A stretch of DNA of 64,000 bases from Punica granatum (lineage: Eukaryota; Streptophyta; Magnoliopsida; Myrtales; Lythraceae), in contig NC_045129.1 in assembly GCF_007655135.1 (NCBI RefSeq), positions 12,524,001-12,588,000 on the forward strand, given 5' to 3'. A program made the position numbers and the translations under genes. The notes under the pieces are model-generated. The model saw nothing but the letters and a program-made list of their open reading frames with translations, did no database searches and had not been told where the DNA came from. Shown here in pieces: positions 36,107 to 48,325 of the stretch; position 1 is the stretch's first letter, and each line of letters opens with the position of its first letter.

Positions 36107-39100
36107 ATGAATGTGCAGGCCCACATGTCAGGACAAGTGCCCGGGCATGTGCCCAATCAAACGGCGGCTCAAGTGCCCCAGAGGAATGGGAATCCGTCCC
36201 CTTACCCTGTCCAGAGTATAGGACCTGCAGTCGGTGCTCCCAGCACGATGAACATGGATCCGGAACTTCTCAAGGCTCGAGGATATATGCAGGAAAAGAT
36301 GTAAGACTGTAACCTTGTGTGGCCCATCTTGTCTCGATTTCTCTTAAATTGCCATTTCATAATGCAACCTTTGCGCCTCCTTTTTCAGCTTCATGTTCTT
36401 AGTTAAGCGGCAGCAGCAGCAGCCAATTAATGAAGCTCAACTGCAGAAGTTTAAGGATATAGTTAAGCGGTTAGAAGAAGGCCTATTTAAGTTGGCTCGC
36501 ACACAGGTCCATTCTCTTTCCTGTTTTATTGGATCAGTTGGGCATTGTCGTTTCATCGTTTTTGGCTTCATATTTACACTCTTGTTGAAAGCACAGGAAG
36601 TTTCCACTTACATGTGCATTATTGTTAGACCAGTATTCGTCTCCTTGGGTAGTGATATCGAGTCGGGATTTTGTTTTTGGCCTTTTCTAATATAGTTTGC
36701 ATCAATATAGGAGGAATACATGAATCTGGCTACTTTGGAATCCCGTTTGCATAATTTGCTCAGGCGCTCTCGTCATCCACCCGCTTCCTCAGCCATGAGT
36801 ACAATGATACCAACACCAGGGATGCAGCACGCTGGGAACTCAAACGTAACCGTGACATCTTCACTTGATGCTACTGCAAATGCTACTAACAGTGTACAGA
36901 CAACACCTGCCACATCCTCAACCCTTATGCCAAATGGTGGTCTGCCCAACCGAACTTTGAACAGAGCTGATGGTAACATTCTGGTCTTGTGATTCTTTTA
37001 AGATCCTTCTTTTGTTCTTACTGCAGAGCAATCTTATAAATTGGTTTTACAGGATCACTCTCAAATGGGTATCAGCAAGCACAATCACATTTTTCCATGG
37101 GTTCTGGTGGACATAACATGCAACCTTTGGGCGTTCAGAGGATGAACAGCCAGATGATACCAACTCCCGGTTTTAACAATAATAGTAGCAGTCAGGTTTT
37201 TATGAATGTTGAGGCTTCTAATAGCAGTGGAAGGTTCTCCACAGCTGAATCTGCTAATACAGCATCACATAGCCAGCATCAAAAGCTGCATGTTGGTGGT
37301 CAGAATAGCAGCCACATGTTTCATGGCCAGTCAACTGATGGGATTCGGTCTGGAATGCAGCAGAGATATGGCTTTCCAAATGGAGCCCCAACCAGTGGTT
37401 TTTCAATGGTCGGCAATAATATGCAGCTTGCCAATGGAGCTAGCACCTCTGATAGTGCCACGCCTTATGGGAGTTCTCCAAAGATTTCGCAGCATCACTT
37501 TGACCAGTATCATCGGCCATCGATACAGGGTACTTCGAAAAACCCTTCTTTGTCTTCCTCCTCCTCCACCCCTCCAAACTTAATGTAAGGGAAGAACTGG
37601 TTGGCCTGGCCGATTAGTGTTGGTCTCTTTTCCAATGTGAAATTCTCATCTCATGAAAAGGAGAATATCAACTGTTTGACTTACTTGTCTACACATTAGA
37701 AGCTGATAAAGGATCTAGCCTGTTTATTATTGCACAGCTGTTTTTAGAAGTATGGATTTCTTAACTTATGAATTTACTGTGTTATGTTTTATATAGAAAT
37801 GTAGATTTGCATAGTGATGGGAGAAATTGTGGTGATAAGATAACTAAAATAGAGCATCATGAAATAAGAATCAGTTTCTCTTTTATTCGCCCTGACTATC
37901 TTTGCACAATTTGAAAGCTCCTCCAGAGTTATTTAATATAGATAAAGAAATGAAGAAGCTTTCTCATGGAGAAGATTATGATTGTCAGGTGAGGGATATG
38001 CAAGCAGTATGGATGCGTCAATGAATTCACAATCTATATCTAAATCAAACACATCTTTGGTCACCACTCATTCAAATTTGCCAAGTTCACATCAGGCTGC
38101 ACTATCCTTGAGAGAGAATCTTTTACCAGCTCACCAACAACAGCAATTTCAGCTACAATCTCACTTCCAGCAGCAGCCGCAGCAGTATTTACATCAGAAG
38201 CAGCAATTGCAGCACAACCAGCAGCATCAACACATTAATGATGCTTATGGTCCTTCTCAGGGAACATGTGAAATAGGGAACCAACTTAAACAAGAGCCTG
38301 GAGGGGATCACCGTGATGAGATTATGCAACCACCGACTTCTGAGCATCTGCAGTTATCTGAGTTTCAGAACCAGTTTCAGCAAATCTCCACTGAAGAAAA
38401 TTCAAGAGCGCAATTTATCCCTGTCCCATCTGTCCAGCACAATGTTGGCCCTTCGTTGTCTCAAAATGCTCAGCAGATACAGAGATTGTCACAACCAGGG
38501 CAACTTGTGGATTCTCGAAGTGAGTTTAGCCATCTCCCTGTTGGAATGCCACCAGAATCAGTGCCTCAAGGTCAGTGGCAACCTGGATCACAGGATGGGA
38601 ATGCAACTAATATCTCAGGAAATCAAACATATGAGCAGCGCATCAAAGATGAGTTCCATCAGAGGGTCTCAGGACAAGAGGAAGCTGAGTGCAATAACGT
38701 TTATACAGAAGGATGCTCTGGTAGTTTTGCTTCTCAAGGCACAGCAGGGACTGGCTTAGGTAACTCCAGCTGTAAGTCTGCATCAACGGAACCCGAGCGC
38801 AACTTTTTCAACCAACGGAAGTGGCTTTTGTTTCTGCGTCATGCTCGTCGATGTAATGCTCCCCCAGGGAAATGCCAGGCCGTGCATTGTGTTGTTGCTC
38901 AAAGATTGATAAGACACATGGAAAGCTGCAGCTTACCTCAGTGCCCTTTTCCTCGCTGTCGTGCTACCAAAGTGCTTGTCAATCATCACAAGCGTTGTGT
39001 TGACCCAGGGTGCCCTGTATGCATCCCTGTGAAAGCTTACCTGCAGGGACAGCAGCTGAAGTCACGCATCCGTGCTAATTCTGCTTCCCCGCTTCCCAAT

Positions 39101-42100
39101 TCTGTTGTTGGATCTTGTAAACCTTCAAATTCCGGGGAAAATTCGATGATGGGCATCCCTATGAAGCCACCCTTGAATGAAACCTCAGAAGAACTAATGC
39201 CTTCTCAAAAACGTATGAGGGCAGATGTGCCGTCTCAACCTCTTAAGATTGAGAGTGAAAACACAGCGGAATTGGTGTCTATCCTTGAGCATACTGCTTC
39301 TCAGGTTGGTTTAAACCAAGATCAGCATACCATGCCAGTGAAGAAGGAATTCACAGATATGAAGATGGAAGTTTCTGCCAGTTCTGAACACAAGAGCCCT
39401 TTCACTGGTGAGTCAAGAAATGAAGATATGGATAACGTCTCAAATCAGAGGCCTGACGTCGAACCAGTGAAGGAGACTCCCAAACAGAACAACAACCAGT
39501 TGGATAAAGAAGCTGATCAAGTTAAGCAGGAGAATAATGATCGGCCTGATGAACCTGCTGCAGTCACCAAGTCTGGGAAGCCAAAAATAAAAGGAGTGTC
39601 ATTGACCGAACTTTTCACCCCAGAGCAAGTAAGAGAGCACATCATAGGTCTGAGGCAGTGGGTTGGCCAGGTAAAACTATTCTGTTTCTTGTGGTATTCT
39701 ACTGTATATTAGATTTTTGGTCTTGATAAAAAGGTATTGAAGCTACTGCAATTATAATTTGCATTAATAAAGTGGCGTGACATTTTGTTGAGCTATAAGC
39801 TTAAGTGATTTCATTGGATTAGTAACCTTATATTGTAGCCATTTTCTGCGCCTCCTGAGCATTTGCGGTATTATTTAACTTGGAGTCAGATAAGATGTAT
39901 AAGTGTGTCCATAATTGCGTTAGTATGATTTCGTAGTGTTTATAGTTATTTCTTGCCGCAGCTTTGTATTATTTATCATCATTTGTTTTTAACTTTTTCG
40001 TTGTACTTCTTTTTGATATTCGACTATGAGCTATTTTTAGGGACCACTTGCGACTATCAGTAATCTGTCGGCTTTTTCTGGATTAATAAAGGTGTGTTTG
40101 GTTTTAGAGTTGAGTTGAGTTGAGTTTTGATTTTAATTGGGTTGTAATGATTGTTTTGTTGAATTATGAGAAAAAGTGTGAAAAAGTAATGAATAGTTTA
40201 GAGAATTTAGTATTAAAAATTGAATTGAGTATAATGGAGGTGTATGTGGATTTATGTATGGGCCCCACCTTTCTTACTTTGAAGAGTTGATTTTTGTCGT
40301 GTGGTGAGTAGAGTTAAAGTTAGAGATAAAATTTTAAAATTCGATTGCGAAACCAAAGGAGTATAAGTATTGCTTACTTTTTCCTGGATATACATTGCCA
40401 AAAAAAAAAAAAAACAGTACTCTCATTTGGAATTCATTAATTCGTTATAATTGTATACAAGCTATTTAGTTTTGGTTCGTTTATATGATTGAGAGAAATT
40501 ATTCAAAGGTTAGGAGTATTGGCTGAAGACAATTAGGTTTGTTTAACTGGTTAAAGAAAAAAGGGGGGAAAACGGTGGTTTATTTCTCCAAATAAGCTCA
40601 ATAATGGGTGTTTAACTGGCTAGGATGATGTGTTCCCTTAGTCTTTAGCTTCAACTGAGGTTTTTATCATTCAATATGTGATCCTCTGCTGCATTTATTA
40701 CCTGTTGATGCTTATTATTCTTCTATTTGCAGAGTAAAGCTAAGGCGGAAAAGAATCAAGCAATGGAGCATTCAATGAGTGAGAACTCATGCCAATTGTG
40801 TGCTGTAGAGAAGCTCACTTTTGAACCTCCACCTATTTATTGCACACCTTGTGGTTCTCGAATCAAGCGAAATGCAATGTATTATACTGCGGGAGCTGGG
40901 GATACCCGGCACTATTTTTGTATTCCATGCTACAATGAGGCTCGCGGGGATACTATTGTTGCTGATGGAATGACAATTCCTAAGTCAAGACTTGAGAAGA
41001 AGAAAAACGATGAAGAGACTGAAGAATGGGTAACTGTTATTTTAGTAGTTATTGTGTTGTCATATTATTATTCTGGGAACTCCTTTTGACCTTTGTGCTT
41101 TGATCCAGTGGGTTCAATGTGACAAGTGTGAAGCATGGCAACATCAAATCTGTGCCCTTTTTAATGGTCGGAGAAATGACGGAGGACAGGCTGAATATAC
41201 CTGCCCTAATTGCTACATCGCCGAGGTTGAAAGAGGGGAAAGGACACCCTTGCCTCAAAGTGCTGTGCTTGGGGCCAAGGATTTACCGAAAACGATCCTC
41301 AGTGACCATATAGAGCAGAGGCTAGCTAAAAGACTTAAACAAGAAAGGCAGGATAGGGCAAAGTTTCACGGAAAAAGTTATGATGAGGTAATTGAGCAAG
41401 ATATAGAATAATGTTAACGTGCCTTTTATTTTCTTTTCCGGAGAGAAATGGAGTAAACTGAAAGGTCAAAGGGTCTTTATCTGGAAAACTCATGAAGCTT
41501 ACAACTTTACTGAGCTTCATTGAGTTAGAATTTCATAAATGCAAAATAGACTTATCAGTAAGAGTTGGATAAAAACTGTCAATATTCTTAATGTTTATGA
41601 GTTTAAGCTTCAAATTGAAAATTTCAGGTTCCTGGAGCTGAATCCCTTGTTGTGAGAGTTGTTTCATCTGTTGACAAGAAGTTAGAAGTGAAGCAACGGT
41701 TTTTGGAAATTTTTCAAGAAGAGAATTACCCGACAGAGTTTCCCTACAAATCAAAGGTGCACTTATCATGCGGGAGTTTGCTCGTCATTTGATTTTTTTT
41801 GGCCCATAGTTTTCTAATATAATCAGATTGCTGCAGCATGACTGTCTTCATGCTTTTTAGCTTGCTCAGTGCCAGATGAAGTGCTTTCAAGCTACTAAGA
41901 AAAAATCTGTTTGTTTCTTGAAGGTCATTCTGTTGTTTCAAAAGATTGAAGGTGTAGAGGTGTGCTTATTTGGGATGTATGTTCAAGAATTTGGATCAGA
42001 ATGCCAGTTTCCGAATCAGCGCCGAGTCTATCTTTCGTACCTGGATTCTGTCAAGTATTTTAGGCCCGAGGTTAAGGCAGTGACGGGAGAAGCTCTGCGT

Positions 42101-42425
42101 ACATTTGTCTATCATGAAATTTTGGTAACTTCAAATCTTTTTCACTTCTCTTTGCATTGTACATATATATCTATATATATACACATACACACACACCATG
42201 TCAGTGATATGAAACTTATTATTGGATTGTTGATGTCTTGTAGATTGGATACCTCGAATACTGCAAATTACGTGGATTCACAAGCTGCTACATTTGGGCA
42301 TGCCCCCCATTGAAGGGCGAAGATTATATTTTGTACTGTCATCCTGAAATTCAGAAAACCCCCAAATCAGATAAACTCAGGGAATGGTGAGGCTAGGCAT
42401 CTTAGGGAATGGCTCGTGAAATGAT

Positions 42426-42456
<31 letters not shown>

Positions 42457-45400
42457 CACTTTTTGCATGCTAACTTTTTGATTATTGGCTCTTTGTGCTT
42501 TAGGTATCTGGCTATGTTGAGGAAAGCCATGAAGGAGAATATAGTTGCTGATCTCACTAATCTATACGATCACTTCTTCACGTGCACTGGTGAATGTAAG
42601 GCAAGGGTCACAGCTGCGAGGCTGCCATATTTTGATGGTGATTACTGGCCAGGAGCTGCGGAGGAGCTTATCTATCAAATTCGTCAAGAGGAAGAAGGCA
42701 GAAAGCAGAATAAGAAGGGACCAACGAAAAAGACAATAACTAAAAGAGCTCTAAAAGCGTCTGGACAATCTGATCTTTCAGGAAATGCATCAAAGGATCT
42801 GTTACTGATGCACAAAGTTAGTTTAAACTCTTTCTTATTTATCTTCTTCTCCTTCCTCCAAATGCCTTGACGTGGATGGTTATATGGAATGGGTCTGCAA
42901 GTTAGCGATTTTTCTTTTACTATTCTTTTTTTCATTTTCATCAACCTCATTTATGTAGTTATATTTTTGGTGTTTCACTGAAAAACTACTGCAGTTTTCA
43001 GTTGGTTTCCAACTCCATTAGTACTTGTCACATGTAAGATTAACATGCAGAGAACTCGAGAAAAAGAAAACGGAAAATGCTAGACCAATTTAAGATCCCC
43101 AATATTTATACTGACATTGTGGATTCTTTTTTCTAACATAACCAATTTTGTCCAGCTTGGAGAGACAATCTCCCCAATGAAGGAAGATTTTATTATGGTT
43201 CATCTGCAGCATGCCTGCTCTCATTGTTGTATTCTAATGGTTGCGGGGAATCGATGGGTTTGCAATCAGTGCAAAAATTTCCAGATTTGTGACAAGTATG
43301 TTGTACTTCTGTTGGCATCATTAATTAATTTATTTTCTCGTGATGTTTTAATTTGATTGCGATGGTTTATTGTTTGCTTTCTATAATTCTTTCAGAAATC
43401 ACTAGCATTTCTAGTTCGCATGATACGTCTTATGCAGATGTCCCCACTTTGTGATGTCTGGCACAAGTCAAAATGCAGTTTTGGACAAATTAGATTTGGT
43501 GTTTTGTCATGATAAGATGTTAGATGTTGGAGGTGGAGCATGATCTGCTGATACATATTTAGATGGGGACTAAAGTTGTGCCATTACATGTTTGTAATCA
43601 TTCATGATGCTTCTCTGATTCTAGTCAGTTTCAAAGGCTAGTTCTTTCTAATCATGATATACTGGCTTGGTATGCTCATGTGGTCTTCAAGTGGCCAAAA
43701 GGGGAAAAAATTGCAGCTACTGGTTTTGTTACTCTTTAGTTAATGATGTCTTCACCCCCCTTCCAGCTAAATTTTGACTCTGCTTAGTGGTCATAGAGAG
43801 ATCATTTTGATTTAATGTGTTATACTTGTATGATAGTTACTGAGATGGTTTTTGTGATGTTCCGTCTTATCTAGAAGCTTATTGCGGCGGGTCTGTTTTC
43901 TAATGAAATGTTTAATCTGCTTGCAGGTGCTATGACGCAGAACAGAGACGTGAGGAAAGGGATAGACACCCAGTGCATCATAGGGAGAAACATACCCTCT
44001 ATCCTGTAAGCCGAATCTAAGTTGATTTACATTTTGAACTCTTCAGAAAAATTGGTTACTTGATAGTTTCTATACTGTTCTGGGGAAAAAACTAGTCACA
44101 AATTCCTGCTGCTGAATGACCAGATTGTTGAATAATCATTGCAGAATTTAATCACTAATGTGCCAGAGGATACTAAGGACAAAGATGAAATTCTCGAGAG
44201 TGAATTTTTTGATACCAGACAAGCTTTCTTGAGTCTCTGTCAGGGAAACCACTATCAATATGACACCCTGAGGCGGGCGAAACACTCCTCTATGATGGTA
44301 CTTTACCATCTTCACAACCCGACTGCTCCTGCATTTGTAACCACTTGCAATATGTGCCATCTTGACATTGAAGCGGGTCAAGGGTGGCGCTGTGAGGTGT
44401 GCCCTGATTATGATGTGTGCAATAGCTGTTATCACAAGGGTATTGACCATCCTCACAAGTTGACAAATCATCCCTCTATAGCTGAACGAGATGCACAAAA
44501 CAAGGAGGCCAGACAAATGCGAGTTTTGCAGGTAACATCTATTAACTTTTTATGTCATATGCATGCTATTTGGGGATTTTCTGACCATCATATCCATTAG
44601 GTTCGGCAACTTTTGTTCATTTGGTTAGACAAGAACTGCAGTTAGTTGGTTTTTTTCTCGGAGAAGTACCCAAGTAATGCTTTCTAGAAAGTCATTTGCT
44701 TATACAAATTATAGTACATATACAATCCTCATGCCCACATTACTCTTGATATCGAGACATTTGTACTCACAGTCATAGGATAGTCTCATATGCGTGTTTA
44801 AGAGCTAATGTGTGCATGATTTTTTCTTCCCACCCACCAAAAAGAGAGAGGAGTGGGTTGAAATCTAGATTGACTTGTATTTTTGGTAATAACGTCTTCT
44901 TCAGTTAGTGATGTAGGCTACTGCCCATAGCGTTCAATTGAGCAGAGAGAGCAGCCAATATTAATTAAAATGAAACTGGACTTGCTCATGCTTTGTCCAA
45001 CTCTGACAAGAATTGTTATTTTGACATTGCTACAGCTGAGGAAGATGCTTGATCTTCTGGTCCATGCATCCCAGTGCCGTTCAGCTCAATGTCAGTATCC
45101 GAATTGCCGGAAGGTGAAAGGGCTCTTCCGCCATGGAATCCAATGCAAGATCCGTGCCTCTGGTGGGTGTGTCCTGTGTAAGAAGATGTGGTATCTCCTC
45201 CAGCTTCATGCTCGAGCCTGCAAAGAATCGGAATGCCATGTTCCACGTTGCAGGTACAGTCATTGTTTGGTTACTTGTTTGTTCTTATGGGTAGGAAAGG
45301 GAACAAAAGTGGAATTGCGTTTCATCACTAAATAGCCATGCTATTGAGGGAATTAAGACATATACAGATCTTTATTTCTTTTTAATTACTAAATTTTGTT

Positions 45401-46456
45401 TGATGTTATTATATATGAAGTTAATGAGTGGTGTAGATCTCTAGAATGTTGAAAGATAAAATAAATGGAACTTGGGAGAGCATACTTTTAATAGTCAGTT
45501 TGTCTAAAGTAAATACGGTATGGTCATTCTATTTAGCGTGTTTGTTACCAAAAAATAGTTCTCAAAATTTAGGAAGAAACAAAAAGGAGAAAGCGAAAGT
45601 AGGAGTTGCCTTCCTTGAATACAAAGGCTTCAGAAAAGCTGGTGGATGTGGCGGTGCCATGAAAGTTCAATTATCTTTATAGTATGTTAGATATTAGTCC
45701 TACTGGGTTAAAAATTGGTTTTTGTTGTTGATCTTTGGGTAATTATTGGATGGTATATGCATTAGCCTAAGTAGTATGTTGATTTTCTTTAATACAGACT
45801 TTTATGTAGTGCGAAAATTTATTGAAGACACTTCTTTCTATACTATATAATCTTAAATTGTAGTACCTGCAAGTTGGCATATTTTAATACATCACACGAA
45901 GTATACAAATTTCTACTTGTGTATATTTGGTAGATATATTCGATAAAATGGTAGAAATTTTGCTAATCTTGATATTGTTAAGTTATGTACTACTATTAGA
46001 CCTATCAAAAAAAAAAATGAAAAAAAGAAGAAGAATAAGAAGAAAGTGTTGTATACTATTACAATAGTATGTGGTTGTTATTCTGTTTAAAATGTTACTG
46101 TCAAAGGTTTAATCTTTCAGCAACTGAATTGTTTAGGCATTTACATTTGATTGCAAGCCAAGTGCCATAAATAGGATTAATGGTGGGACATAATTACTGA
46201 TATTAACAGTCCAATTGGTTCGCGCTCATATATCCATCAAGGGGAAGGATCGACTTGAGATAATTTGTTATATCCTATATTTGTACCTGAGTATATGTAC
46301 ATTGTTGTTTAATTTGTTTGTAAATTGTTCTATCTATCCAGGGATTTGAAGGAACATTTGAGAAGGCTGCAACAACAGTCCGATACACGGCGGAGGGCGG
46401 CAGTCATGGAAATGATGAGGCAGAGAGCTGCAGAGGTTGCCAGTAATGCAGGATGA
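36107..46456 (+). CDS. HAC1: CBP/p300-like histone acetyltransferase HAC1/HAC12
   Basis: Sixteen coding exons join in phase: 36107-36300, 36389-36506, 36711-36972, 37053-37529, 37989-39670, 40733-41029, 41109-41387, 41628-41756, 41924-42124, 42244-42386, 42504-42816, 43156-43295, 43927-44005, 44145-44531, 45036-45253, 46342-46456 (5034 nt, 1677 aa). The start MNVQAHMSG matches plant HAC1. Order: a low-complexity Q/S-rich N-terminus; TAZ1 (about 622-705, starting [14 protein letters not shown]); [17 protein letters not shown] (about 930-1060, [14 protein letters not shown]); KAT11 catalytic core (about 1105-1365, including [14 protein letters not shown] and [14 protein letters not shown]); two ZZ fingers (about 1385-1430 and 1500-1545); TAZ2 (about 1568-1645, starting [14 protein letters not shown]). 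It acetylates histones as a nuclear coactivator. Intron 5 carries a MITE, intron 10 a TA repeat. The HAC1 and HAC12 paralogues are not separable here. Confidence 0.96.
40090..40363. repeat. MITE inside a HAC intron
   Basis: It begins AGGTGTGTTTGGTTTTAGAG and ends with the inverted CGAAACCAAAGGAGTA, with TAA at both flanks (40087-40089 and 40364-40366). The body matches the MITE at 18211 over most of its length (GTGAAAAAGTAATGAATAGT, then GAGAATTTA and TATTAAAAATTGAATTGA). Confidence 0.85.
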
Positions 46457-47181
46457 GATAGGGTCCAAACTTAACTTAAATCTTAGCACATAGCAACCGA
46501 AAATCAGCATTTTTGAAAAAAAAAAAAAAATCCTCCTTCCCTTGATAAGGCATAAGGATGGGAGAGGGAAGGAGGTCAATTTAATTTGTTTCGTGCTGAT
46601 TTGCTCTCAGCCGATGAGGAGGCAACTGTTTTATTTGCACCTCCTCGGGACCAGTTAGCCCCTCGAGGAAGAAGTGGAGTCCTCGACAGGAAAAGCTGCC
46701 TTCAGTAGTTGCAGTCGGGTAGAGTGTTTCTCCTCAGAATCAAATGATGATTATCCGTCAAATGCTCAATTTGGTGATTCTTGAAATTGTAATCTGTCTT
46801 CCCTTGTGTTCTGCCTGTGTCTGCTGGAAGAGCTGCCTTCTACTTTGGTGCTCGTTCCTTATACTATACTTCTTCCTCTTGCGCACAAAAGAGGTGGGAA
46901 AAGAAGAAGCAACACAGAATCGGCAGGGAATGGAAGTTAGGTTTCAGTTCGTTCGTTCGTTCTTCTTCTTCTTGTCAGTGTTTGTTGTCCCGTGTTAGTT
47001 ATATCAATCATGATGTTATAGTTGGCGCCCTGTTTTTGTAGCTTTGTAATGAGAACACAACTCTGGTGGGGGATGGGGAGGGGGCATCTGACAGTTATTA
47101 CAGCAATTCTTTCCATTGGCACTGTAATGTTTTGTCTTGTACAGTACATACAGTCTCATTCTTCTCATTGTATAAGTTCCG

Positions 47182-47215
<34 letters not shown>
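46457..47215 (+). other. HAC 3' UTR region and (CT)n repeat
   Basis: This follows the HAC stop codon and probably contains the 3' UTR, although no strong polyadenylation signal was assigned. 47184-47214 is a perfect CT dinucleotide run. The frames here are not protein-like. Confidence 0.5.
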
Positions 47216-47217
<2 letters not shown>

Positions 47218-48325
47218 CTCCTCATCCCGTGCAACTACGGATATCATGTGAAGACGACCCGGTATCCCGTTTGCCTCAGCTCAGGGCAAGTCCTCTCAGT
47301 GAGGTGCATATGTTATTCTGTCCATGGATGATCATAGGACGATGTGTTTTTCATTGCGTAGTGCGGTGGTTTTGTGCACTCTTGTATGGGGAAAGTGTCT
47401 ATCTTGGCATTTGTAAGTTTCAATTTTGCTTATTCATTTAAAAAAAAAAAAGGTTTCAATTCTACATTGTTAAATAAGTTTCTTTTTCTTTTTTTTTTTT
47501 AAGACGAGCGAGGTAGACGAGCCTGCGGGAAGGAGAAGCAAAGGACTGCTAGGAGTTCCACTGACGAAATTAAACACAAGTAGAAATAAGCATTTCTCAA
47601 GCAATTCTTTCTTTCCCATTACTAAAATATGATGATGTTGCATTCGAGTTACTCGTGCCAAATTGCTTTATTTTTGGTTGGGCATATGAAGAGGCGGTTC
47701 ATCTCGTATTGGCAATCTACAGTATATATACGGGAGGGGTCGTTGTAGGGATGTATCGGCAATCTACAATAAGAAAAAGAGGGAGGGGGTCGCTATACGT
47801 GGACGACCTATCTATCCGTTATTTGCTCGGGAAGATGGACTAAGCGATACTGCGATTAACCGCGGAACATAGGAAAAAAAAACTCCAAGGTGAATGGAGA
47901 TGAATTTTCTTGAATTTTTAGAAGAATTCGAATCTCTCGACCAACTCAAACTAATGTCATGAGAATGAGATGATGGAGAATGGAGATGTTATTCTTATCC
48001 AAGGTGGATTGGGACGCACAGGTCACCATCCTTCCTGACCAATAGAACTCCCCGACACCATCAAGATTTCTGCGGCGTCCAGACTCCATCGACGTGTCTC
48101 CTTCCCCCGCCATCTCCTCTGTCTGTCTGTCTGGTCAGTGGTCAGTGGTCTGTGGTCGACATTCTTCGCCACTCCCTCGCCTCTCCTTCGTTCCTTCCTT
48201 CCCTTCTTCTTCTTCTTCTTCTTCTTCTTCTACTTGGGTGCTGCTCTGCTTGTTTGTATAGACAAAGCAAAGAGCTTTAACTCCCAGCTGTCACTGCCAA
48301 ATTCCTCCTCCTCCTCCTTCCCGCC
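47216..48325 (+). other. HAC-HCF173 intergenic region, HCF173 promoter and leader
   Basis: No gene is seen between the HAC 3' end and HCF173. A (CTT)n run at about 48203-48232 is typical of a pyrimidine-rich plant 5' leader. The long minus-strand frame at 48230-49153 is only the mirror of GC-rich HCF173 exon 1. Confidence 0.55.

Noticed and set aside
37206..37583. Second frame inside HAC exon 4
   Set aside because: It is an overlapping shadow of the Q/S-rich exon with no independent support.
40550..40680. SINE-like phrase in a HAC intron (TTTAACTGGTTAAAG and TTCCCTTAGTC)
   Set aside because: It is too short and lacks a box B, tail or target duplication.
44148..44516. Minus-strand Cys/Ile-rich frame opposite the HAC ZZ exon
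   Set aside because: It overlaps the conserved ZZ coding exon and has no family match.
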